Source of the DNA: Thermoflexaceae bacterium
GTDB taxonomy: Bacteria; Chloroflexota; Dehalococcoidia; Tepidiformales; Tepidiformaceae
Assembly (NCBI GenBank): GCA_015075555.1
Contig: JABTUD010000002.1
Coordinates: 1,240,001 to 1,304,000, forward strand
Length of the DNA stretch: 64,000 bases
Direction of reading: 5' to 3'
Shown: piece after piece, positions 16,701 to 23,103 of the stretch
Numbering within the stretch: position 1 is the stretch's first letter
Layout of the letters: the number at the start of each line of letters is the position of its first letter
Program-made: the position numbers and the translations under genes
The notes under the pieces: generated by a model
Told to the model about the DNA's origin: nothing
Seen by the model: the letters and a program-made list of their open reading frames with translations, nothing else
The model's database searches: none

Positions 16701-18233
16701 GAGCGCCCAGTCCTCGTAGCCGCCGGTGCGGTTGACGTGGCTGCCCCAGAAGGCGTCGCTGATGGTGATCGGCGAGATCACGTAGGTGCTGTTGGCGGGG
16801 TTGAAGAGCGCGCCCACGGTCACTTCGACCGTCGGGTCGGTCGACGAGGAATCCGCGTCGCAGCCCGTGCCGGTAGCGCCGCCGCTGAGGGTGACGCAGC
16901 TCTCTTCGAGGACGTTCCACTCCTTCACGAGCGAGTCGTTGGAGGGGGAAGCCCCGCCGTTGCCGTCGTCGTCCGAGTCCCAGTCAACCAGGTAGCTGAC
17001 GCCGTCGTCCGCACCGACGTAGTTGACCGAGATCTCCTGGTCGCCGGCTTCCGTCGAGACCCAGCTAAAGCAGGTCGCGGCCGAGGCGCCGATGACGGTG
17101 GTGTGGGTGATCTGGACGTCCTCGAACGTCGCGTCCGGGTCGGTGACGTACTGGTAGCCGCCGCCGCCCTCGTCGTTGATCTGCGTGTTCGGCAGCGTCA
17201 GCGGGATGACCACGCCGTTGCCGGTCGCGTCGTCGATGACGCAGGCCGTGTGGCGGTGGCCGCGCACGTCATTGGGCACTTCCTGCGCGGTGATGACAGT
17301 CGTGCCGTCCACGTGGCGCAGCTCGCCGAGGACGTACGTCTTTGCCCCAACTGCGGACGTGAAGTCGGCCGCATTGGCGTTGATTCCGTCCTCAACAAAC
17401 GCCGTGAGGTCGAGAGTGACGTTGTGCGTGGCATTGCCGTTGTAGGAGATCGTGACGGCAACGGTGGCGGAGTTCGACAGGTTCGTGTCGCTCACAGCGC
17501 CAATGCTGACGAGCTCTGCACCGTTCAGGTTGATGTCGGCGGTGGTGCAATCCCGGAGCCCATTACCGGCAACTTCGGTCGGGTTATCGTTTCCGTCAGC
17601 GTCGCTGGCGCAGGTGATGTTCGGGCCCATCGTGAACGTGATCACGTGGTTTTCGCCAGCGCTGTTCGTGGCACTGGCCGGGCTCGCCGACGAAGCGGCC
17701 GTTACGGTAGTGCCCGTTGCGCCGGTGGCGGCCACAAGGCAGCCCGTGGTGCACACTGTGCTGTCGTTCATGCTGCCCGTGGGCGCCGCCACCGTGGTGG
17801 CGGTCGGGGCCACGTCAATGGCCACCGTGAACTCCGCGTTGGCCGCGATGGGTCCCGTCAGAGCACCGCTGCTGGTGCAGCGGGCCACGTTCCCGGCGGC
17901 AACGGATGCGGTCCACGTGATGCCGACGCCGCCCACGGCGCCTGAGGGGCAGGCTACCCGGCCAACCGCGTTGTTGACCAGGCTGTCGTCCAGGTTCATC
18001 TCCAGGATGACGACGCCCTGCGATGCACCCAGCGTGGTGACCGTTGCGGTGTAGGTGATGGTCTGGCCGGCAGCCACCGGATCCGGCGCGTCGGCGATCG
18101 TCATCGTGCCCGTCAGGCTCGCGTTCGCCGGCTGGCTGTGCCAGATCGTTGCGAAGACGGCGAACGCGGCCAGGATCGCGAACAGCGCCGCGATCTTCTT
18201 TCCGCCTACCGTCTGAGCAAGTTCCTTACTCAA
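13743..18233 (-). CDS. Very large secreted surface protein, S-layer candidate
   Basis: The 1496-residue product uses a TTG start preceded by GGAGAGG at nine bases. A signal sequence (KKIAALFAILAAFAVFATIW, cleavage expected after ANA near residue 38) is followed by a DUF11-like beta domain (PDPVAAGQTITYTATVTTLGAS) and many Asp-, Asn-, Thr- and Gly-rich segments typical of extracellular calcium-rich beta domains. Cysteines are scattered throughout. The last 85 residues (VTAVYGWDAAAQAWLGYFPS) form a module shared with the CAP protein at 11051. An S-layer or other major envelope protein is inferred from size and composition only. No membrane anchor is visible. Confidence 0.8.
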   Translation of the reverse strand: MSKELAQTVGGKKIAALFAILAAFAVFATIWHSQPANASLTGTMTIADAPDPVAAGQTITYTATVTTLGASQGVVILEMNLDDSLVNNAVGRVACPSGAVGGVGITWTASVAAGNVARCTSSGALTGPIAANAEFTVAIDVAPTATTVAAPTGSMNDSTVCTTGCLVAATGATGTTVTAASSASPASATNSAGENHVITFTMGPNITCASDADGNDNPTEVAGNGLRDCTTADINLNGAELVSIGAVSDTNLSNSATVAVTISYNGNATHNVTLDLTAFVEDGINANAADFTSAVGAKTYVLGELRHVDGTTVITAQEVPNDVRGHRHTACVIDDATGNGVVIPLTLPNTQINDEGGGGYQYVTDPDATFEDVQITHTTVIGASAATCFSWVSTEAGDQEISVNYVGADDGVSYLVDWDSDDDGNGGASPSNDSLVKEWNVLEESCVTLSGGATGTGCDADSSSTDPTVEVTVGALFNPANSTYVISPITISDAFWGSHVNRTGGYEDWALWGVEWAAWLETTCGTINGNDYTVGSPLTGTTGQTGSISLTVASDASCLLNDRIVVTIAGNEPGVLGSGNGNEVVQHVVINLSTVVQVKQVFLAWAGQRVIVEHDWRLPPGDKDGGTDPSVAPVDGSQCPFYALDGQTPYPVDFTVRYIRQANSPGNFVAGLGATIDGNDEATVDVDNDNSQTDGEDIIGDANGSCISRVLYESEDQGQVNIEAFVTSIDVGEGELPDPLNQTKIAFVIYYMKLESVTVSLVDDVSKPSHNSSASGYRDYSPGNPWDSSKDVDTVDWNVSKDLLVRARVKGWFTTQNATGRAAGTDTNGGVLPAGRWVMPDDWAQLAGGTPDAAGLNEANDNIGLAEAYQPQKDIMIAPNNKLGRSLANPEGTLADVAVTTVAVAVTSSATSVTVASASAIPVNACILIDSEYMKVTSKAGNVLTVTRYTSPALNCAGTTTSKAAHAVGALVILVNLTGVPFEGPYSLLDIPGLAASGLGGAALSNWDSNNIRDTIWGDGDVDAWDAPMPPSLLTVNIRGAGFIKEVVKDEVYYIGTANTASQVYPNPFYIVNIPDSPFIPAVVAGGGYLWDSWGNDGPGCGGGRGCNTTPTVNGDGVYRFWWPVKIGSNIWGVGDSSVTSTQAAELAAIRTAYSDPTIARDLVVYTDNHGEAMVTANGDFKLDYSGCATNALGAGHHCAPGDKVGASTLTAVADYPDFRGKHYPLLSNVATVNWTWGGYKDVTIEDGETEQYKYVVFHAMDRDGFCYAAPLGSVQLHPVYTDHSNDEFNGNPSETVDFMIDSGEGIILTTSDGASSSSQYTKQFAEGVWTYSTYANDPAVTGLKEFPLSSLAATGATDECQAWIKVSNSLLGILDILVIAHDDEGDVGFDKIIDLQSTMSYSLSFRWTLITWAGQDGIATADALKGSGGATNDITSSVTAVYGWDAAAQAWLGYFPSAVPVPGANDLTKLNEGDAYWIAITGPGSVTWTIATNVD

Positions 18234-18675
18234 TATCTTGTACCTCTCCAGTCGATTGACTGTTTAGAAAGGGAGGAGGGAGGAGGGAGGAGGGAGGAGG
18301 GACTGGAGCCCCTGGACCCTGTGCTGCCTGCTTCCCACTCCTTTCGGAGCTTATTTCCGGACTCGCCCGGATTTGCGGGCTTTCCCACCCGGCTGCCCCA
18401 TCCCCCGGGAGGAGGGAGGAGGGAGGAGGGAGGGCTTCACTGTTGTGAGGCCGCCCGCTCGTCTTCCGCCTCGCCGTGGCGTGCGGCGGTGGGCGGGTCC
18501 GGGCCTTGCCTCGATTCGGATCGGGTGTTGTTTCCCCTCGCTTCCAACCCCCTTCCCCTTCGCCCTGCCCCCGCCCCCAGGTATGAGGGATGAGGTATGA
18601 GGCATGAGGGGTACGCCGGGGTCAGCTGGCGAGGATGGCAAGCCCTCCTTTCTGGGTGGAGTAATCGAAGCCAGT

Positions 18676-18737
18676 GGCCCGCTCAACATAAGAACGGGTT
18701 CCATCCCCGTGGGGGGTGGAACCCGTTCGAGCGGGCC
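18676..18737. other. Long imperfect hairpin
   Basis: An outer nine-base-pair stem (GGCCCGCTC / GAGCGGGCC) encloses a one-sided seven-base bulge. A perfect 12-base-pair stem (GAACGGGTTCCA / TGGAACCCGTTC) follows, capped by four further C-G pairs. It is much longer than the REP-like hairpins and unrelated in sequence. A structured leader element, terminator-like structure or small mobile remnant are all possible. Confidence 0.6.
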
Positions 18738-18868
18738 GCGAAGGGAGGAGGGAGGGATGAGAGACGAGGCATGAGGCATGAGGCGCCCTGTGCCCTGGTG
18801 TCCCGGCCCCGTCCTGTGGCCTCTGGGTGTTTGCGACGGCCAATATTCCTCCGTGGCACGGGCGAATG

Positions 18869-18913
18869 CAGCAGCCCCGCCGTGCGTGGCGGCTTCCAAA
18901 GGAAAGCCTGCTG
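18869..18913 (-). other. Possible three-way junction RNA
   Basis: Outer CAGCAG/CTGCTG stem encloses two hairpins: CCGCC/GGCGG with a six-base loop, and CTTCC/GGAAAG with an AAA loop. It lies at the expected start of transcripts from the promoter at 18915-18943. No known riboswitch class is recognised. Confidence 0.3.
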
Positions 18914-18914
18914 A

Positions 18915-18943
18915 ACCTTACCGATCGCATACCCAAGGGTCAA
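18915..18943 (-). promoter_or_regulatory. Candidate sigma-70 promoter upstream of the large surface protein gene
   Basis: On the minus strand TTGACC is followed after exactly 17 bases by TAAGGT. Transcription would start near 18908 and run toward the surface protein gene, whose start codon is about 675 bases downstream. The surrounding 200 bases are less GC-rich than the repeats on both sides. Confidence 0.4.
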
Positions 18944-19030
18944 TACGTCTTTCCCACGGCGACGCGCCGCGGGAGGCAGACTCCTCCTTGGCGGTAAGAA
19001 CGCACGGGCGGGGGTGGAGGTTAACACCCC

Positions 19031-20160
19031 GGAGTCGCGGCCCACCGTGGCCGCTACCTGTTCCACCCAATCGCTCCTTGCGGGCTGGATTTCTCCCCTT
19101 CCCTCATCCCTCATCCCTCATCCCTCATGCCTTTGGAACCAACACACCGCCGCCCCCTGGCGCCAACCCCGGCCTACGCCTGCGCTCCGCTCCGGCGTGC
19201 GGTTCCCGCCGGCCTCCTCAGTCGCCCAACAACCACACCGGAGTCGCGGCCCACCGTGGCCGCTACCTGTTCCACCCAATCGCTCCTTGCGGGCGGTTCT
19301 CCTTCCCTCATCCTCATCCCTCATCCCCGCGCCTTGGAACCAACACACCGCGCCAACGGCCTACGCCTGCGCCGGCGTCCGCGTGCGGTTCCCCGTAAAG
19401 GCCCTCAGCCCAACAACCACACCGGAGTCGCGGCCCACCGTGGCCGCTACCTGTTCCACCCAATCGCTCCTTGCGGGCTGGATTTCTCCCCTTCCCTCAT
19501 CCCTCATCCCTCATCCCTCATGCCTTTGGAACCAACACACCGCCGCCCCCTGGCGCCAACGCCTGCGCATACCTCAGTCGTAACAACACAATGGCCCACC
19601 GTGGCCGCACTGATCCAATCGCTCCTTGCGGGCGGACTCCCGCCCGGGCCTCATCCCTCATCCCTCATGCCTTTGGAACCAACACACCGCCGCCCCCTGG
19701 CGCCAACCCCGGCCTACGCCTGCGCTCCGCTCCGGCGTGCGGTTCCCGCCGGCCTCCTCAGTCGCCCAACAACCACGGGTCGCGGCCCACCGTGGAGGCT
19801 ACCTGTTCCACCCAATCGCGCCTTGCGGCTGGTTTCGCGGCCCATCCTCATCCTCGCTACACTGTTCCACGCCAATCCTCCCTGCGCTCGCTCCGGCGTG
19901 GGTGGATTTCTCCCCTCGCCCAACAACCATTACCGGGTCGCGCGGCCCACCGTGGCCCCACCGATCGCTCCTTGCGGGCTGGTTCCCTCGCTCATCCCTC
20001 ATCCCTCATCCCTCATGCCTTTGGAACCAACACACCGCCGCCCCCTGGCGCCAACCCCGGCCTACGCCTGCGCTCCGCTCCGGCGTGCGGTTCCCGCCTT
20101 GCCGCCTCCCCTCAGTCGCCCAACCACGCCGGAGTCGCGCGGCCCACCGTGGCGGGCACC
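19031..20160 (+). repeat. REP-like hairpin array, long composite units
   Basis: Composite units of roughly 170-210 bases repeat in tandem. Each has a REP-like hairpin (good copies at 19031-19054, 19240-19263, 19424-19447; decayed ones near 19593, 19777, 19935 and 20131) and the flank TACCTGTTCCACCCAATCGC. Runs of CCCTCAT heptamers follow, then a module of about 105 bases containing CGCCGCCCCCTGGCGCC and GCTCCGCTCCGGCGTGCGG. All hairpins point the same way. The module, inverted, recurs at 22680-22765 and in the array downstream of the Mrr gene. No gene is supported here. Confidence 0.85.
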
Positions 20161-20783
20161 TGTCCACCAAACCGACCCCACGCCGCCGCTGTCCCTCGTG
20201 CCCCATCGCCACTTGCGTTGGTTCGGTGGCGGTGGCCGCATCCTGGTGATTGGGCGACACCCCGGAGTCGCGGCCCCCGTGGCCGCTACCCGTTCCACCC
20301 AAACCGACCCCCACGGCCGCTGCCGTCCCCGTTGCACCGCCACCCCATTGGTTCGGCTCGGTGGCCGAACGGTGACACCCGGAGTCGCGGCCCACCGTGG
20401 CCGCTACCCGTTCCACCGTCCACCTCCCGGCGACACCGCCCCATTACCCCCACCGCCGCCCCATTGGTTCTGTACTCACGGTGGCCGAGCCCGGTGATTG
20501 GGTGACACCCCGGAGTCGCGGCCACCGTGCCGCTACCGTTCCACCGGGCTGCTTGACCCCGACGGCCGCCGTGTCTGTGGTCTATCCTGCACCGCCCAGA
20601 GGTTCTGGGCAACACCCCGGGTCTTGGCCCACCGTGTCGGCGCCACCCGTTCCACCGCGAATCCACCCTCTCCGGGCGACACCGCCCCTGGGCCCCACCG
20701 CCGCCGCCCATTGCGTGCGACCCTTGCGCCCTAACCCGGCCCGTGGTGGGACAACAAGCGGCCACGGGGGCCGCGACTCCGGT
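20161..20783 (+). repeat. REP-like hairpin array, short composite units, left of RAYT
   Basis: Units of about 117-131 bases carry hairpins at 20264-20286, 20381-20404 and 20512-20534, with a decayed copy near 20620. They are joined by spacers containing CGTTCCACC, GACCCCACGGCCGCTGCCG and CCCCATTGGTTC. The final hairpin at 20758-20780 is inverted. The stretch 20620-20780 (decayed direct hairpin, spacer, inverted hairpin) is homologous to 21514-21675 on the other side of the RAYT gene, a BIME-like pair. No other gene is visible. Confidence 0.85.
20758..20780 (-). repeat. REP-like hairpin flanking RAYT, left, inverted
   Basis: On the minus strand this reads GGAG, TC, GCGGCC, a five-base loop and GGCCGC. 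It ends four bases beyond the RAYT stop codon, with the foot pointing into the gene. Confidence 0.8.
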
Positions 20784-21235
20784 CTAGTCCCAGTAGTACG
20801 CCCAGGTCCAGGGCCAGTCTTCCGGCCGCTCGGCCAGGCCCGCTGCTACCGGGTTCGAGACGATGTATTCCACGGTGCGGTCGAAATCGGCGGGCGAGCG
20901 GATGGTGCGGTCCCACATGCCCGGCTGCCAGGCGCCGCCACGGTAACCGTGGTCCCACGCCAGGCGCGTTGTCCACGACTTCCGGCGTTCACGAACCGGA
21001 TGACATCAGCAGAATCGGGCCGCAGCAGGAGGTGGAGGTGGTCAGGCATGAGGCAGGCGGCAAACAGCTCGACGCGGCCACATTCGCGTTCGATAAGGAC
21101 CGCCCCCCAGATCGCGTCGCGAAGGGTTTCGGCGAAGGCCCCGACCTCCGGGTGCGAATTGAACACCAGGTGGAAGCGCAGCTCGCGTTCTGCGTAGTGG
21201 TCCAGCGGGCGCCGGATCTTCTTCGGGAAGCGCAT
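20784..21235 (-). pseudogene. REP-associated tyrosine transposase (RAYT), one frameshift
   Basis: RAYTs are domesticated IS200/IS605-like single-strand transposases that recognise REP hairpins. The first frame, from the ATG at 21235, gives RFPKKIRRPLDHY and the HUH-type motif MPDHLHLLLRP. A one-base loss near 20983 shifts the frame. Restored, the C-terminus reads RFVNAWKSWTTRLAWDHG, then MWDRTIRSPADFDRTVEY and YIVSNPVAAGL, whose tyrosine is in the catalytic position of the family. The total is about 150 residues, a normal length. Inward-facing REP-like hairpins with a GGAG foot flank the gene at 20758-20780 and 21250-21273. The frameshift may be an assembly error. Confidence 0.88.
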
Positions 21236-21249
21236 GGCGGCATCCTACC

Positions 21250-21273
21250 GGAGTCGCGGCCCCCCGTGGCCGG
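21250..21273 (+). repeat. REP-like hairpin flanking RAYT, right
   Basis: GGAG, TC, then a GCGGCC stem with a GGCCGG right arm. It lies 15 bases before the RAYT start codon with its foot facing the gene, the mirror image of the copy at 20758-20780. Confidence 0.8.
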
Positions 21274-21687
21274 CTACCCGTTCCACCCAAATCCACCCCC
21301 GCGGGCAGCACCGTCCCCGGGCCCCACCGCCACCCCCATTGGTTCGGCCGGCGGTGGCCGGGCCCGGTGTTTGGGTGACACCCCGGAGTCGCGGCCCACC
21401 GTGGCCGCTACCCGTTCCACCAAACTGACCCCACGGCCGCTGCCGTCCCGCGCCCCACCGCCACCCCATTGGATCGGCGGTGGCCGAGGCCTGGTGTTTG
21501 GGTGACACCGAGCGGAGTCGCGGCCCCGTGGCCGCTACCCGTTCCACCCAAATCCACCCTCCCGGGCGACACCGCCCCCCTTGCCCCACACCGCCGCCCC
21601 GCATTGCTGCGACCCTTGCTGCCCTAGCCCGGCCCGTGGGTGGGACAACAAGCGGCCACGGGGGGCCGCGACTCCGGGCGGGTCGCG
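21274..21687 (+). repeat. REP-like hairpin array, right of RAYT
   Basis: Two further direct hairpins (21385-21408, 21514-21534) and an inverted one (21652-21675) follow at spacings of 129-138 bases. Spacers contain CCCGTTCCACC, GGTGGCCG and GGTGTTTGGGTGACACC. The pair 21514-21675 resembles a BIME: a direct hairpin, about 115 bases of spacer, then an inverted hairpin. No gene is supported. Confidence 0.85.
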
Positions 21688-21693
21688 TAGAAT
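21688..21693 (+). promoter_or_regulatory. -10 box of talC, leaderless arrangement
   Basis: TAGAAT ends seven bases before the talC ATG, so the transcript would begin at or next to the start codon. No -35 consensus is visible; that position falls in the inverted REP-like hairpin at 21652-21675. Confidence 0.4.
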
Positions 21694-21700
21694 CGGGGAT

Positions 21701-22347
21701 ATGAAGCTCTTCCTCGACACCGCCTCTATCGACGACGTTCGCCGGCTGGCCCCCTGGGGGGTCATCTCCGGGGTGACAACGAACCCTTCGCTGCTCGCGA
21801 AGGAGGGCGGGGTGCCCTATCGCCAGCGCATCGAGGAGATCGCGGCCGTCATCGATGGGCCCATCTCGGCCGAGTGCATCACCCGCACCGCCGATGAGCT
21901 GGTGGCCGAGGCGCGGACGCTCGCTTCGTGGCACCCGAATGTGGTCGTGAAGATCCCTATAGATAATGAAGGGCTCAAGGCAGTGCATCGCTGCAGCGCC
22001 GAAGGCATCCGCGTGAACGTGACGCTGGTGTTTTCGGCGAACCAGGCGCTGCTGGCGGCGCTGGCGGGGGCGGCCTTCATCAGCCCCTTCGTGGGGCGCA
22101 TCGACGACGCCGGCGGCGAAGGGATGGAGTGGTGCGGCAGTCGGTGGCGATCATCGAGCAGCACGGGCTGGGGTCGCAGGTGATAGCGGCGAGCCTTCGC
22201 CACCCCCTGCACGTGACCGGGGCGGCGCTGGCCGGGTCGCACATCGGCACCGTTCCGCCGGCGGTGCTGGAGCAGATGCTGCGGCACCCGCTGACGGACG
22301 TGGGCATCGCGCGGTTCCTGGAAGATGCGCGGAGGGCGGGGATCTAG
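21701..22347 (+). pseudogene. Transaldolase, TalC/FSA type, one frameshift
   Basis: This enzyme exchanges three-carbon dihydroxyacetone units in the pentose phosphate pathway. The first frame gives MKLFLDTASIDDVRRL, GVTTNPSLLAKEG and the Schiff-base lysine in NVVVKIPID, then VNVTLVFSANQALLAALAGA and SPFVGRIDDAG. A base is missing near 22130; the next frame continues VRQSVAIIEQHGLGSQVIAAS, then HVTGAALAGSHIGTVPP, to the stop. Restored length is 215 residues, normal for the small transaldolase family. An inverted REP-like hairpin ends 25 bases before the start codon. Confidence 0.9.
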
Positions 22348-23091
22348 AGAGGGATGAGGGATGAGGGATGAGGGATGAGGGATGAGGGAGGAGGGAGGAG
22401 GGAGGAGGCAGGAGGCCGTTGGGCGGGGCGGCCAGGAAAGGGGATGCGTTGCGGTCGGGGAGGAGGGAGGAGGGAGGAGGGAGGAGATGGATGACCCTCG
22501 CAACCCGCAATTGGAACCGCGAACATGAGTGAGCGGAGGGGCCAAACCAACGCCACCGCCCGAATACGCGCACGACCGGGCCGCCGGCACCTGGCCGGCG
22601 CCGCCCGGACCTGGCCGGCGGTGGGACATCAAGTGGCCACGGGGGGCCGCGACCCCCGGGGGCCGGCATTGGGCGACTGCCGAGGCCGGCGGGAACCGCA
22701 CGCCGGAGCGGAGCGCAGGCGTAGGCCGGGGTTGGCGCCAGGGGGCGGCGGTGTGTTGGTACACGAGGCATGAGGGATGAGGGATGAGGGAGGAGATGGA
22801 TGACCCTCGCAACCCGCAATTGGAACCGCGAACATGAGTGAGCGGAGGGTCCGAACCAACGCCACAGCCCGAATACGGGCATACCGGGCCACCGGCACCT
22901 GGCCGTCGCCGCCCGGACCTGGCCGGCGCCGCCCGGACCTGGCCGTTGGCCGCACACCCAGCGGCCACGGGGGCCGCGACTCCTCCCTCCTCCCTCCTCC
23001 CTCCTCCCTCCTCCCTCGGTGGGGCGGCAGGGGCCGGGCGGGGCTCCCTCCTCCCTCCTCCCCGGCCGCGACGCCGGGATTGCGTCTGGGA
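22348..23091. repeat. Heptamer and REP-like repeat field between talC and the nitrilase gene
   Basis: No gene is supported. Five GGGATGA units run directly into three GGGAGGA units at 22351-22412, and further runs lie at 22458-22488, 22768-22795, 22983-23020 and 23045-23063 (the last two as complement). A segment of 175-190 bases is present twice in direct orientation, at 22483-22656 and 22792-22983. Each copy contains CGCAATTGGAACCGCGAAC and ends in an inverted REP-like hairpin (22633-22656, decayed, and 22961-22983). Between them, 22680-22765 is an inverted copy of the composite module of the 19-20 kb array. Confidence 0.85.
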
Positions 23092-23097
23092 TACCCT
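23092..23097 (+). promoter_or_regulatory. -10 box before the nitrilase gene, leaderless arrangement
   Basis: TACCCT ends six bases before the ATG at 23104, leaving no room for a ribosome-binding site. No -35 match is seen. Confidence 0.35.
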
Positions 23098-23103
23098 GTC
23101 GCC

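Larger units (their letters stand above)
18234..18914. other. Intergenic leader region with heptamers and hairpins, no gene supported
   Basis: This stretch lies upstream of the large surface protein gene. It holds GGGAGGA runs (18270-18300, 18409-18433), mixed GGGATGA-type units (18583-18610 and 18746-18782), a long hairpin at 18676-18737 and a possible three-way junction at 18869-18913. Short open frames have no recognisable product. If the promoter at 18915-18943 is real, this would be a long untranslated leader for the surface protein mRNA. Confidence 0.45.

Noticed and set aside
14088-17945. Two long plus-strand frames (654 and 517 residues) antisense to the giant surface gene
   Set aside because: High-GC shadow frames; the minus-strand frame has a signal peptide, domain structure and a ribosome site.
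18622-18936. Minus-strand frame ending VERATGFDYSTQKGGLAIL
   Set aside because: The tail looks protein-like, but the frame crosses the long hairpin and repeats and has no start signal, so no gene is called.
19127-20505. Proline-rich open frames of 344-456 residues on the plus strand
   Set aside because: Open in several phases only because the repeats lack stops; the product is the translated repeat (HTGVAAHRGRYLFHP-like units) with no start signal.
19031-21687. CRISPR array
   Set aside because: Repeat units are long, unequal and internally composite, the spacers are themselves repeats, and no cas genes are present.
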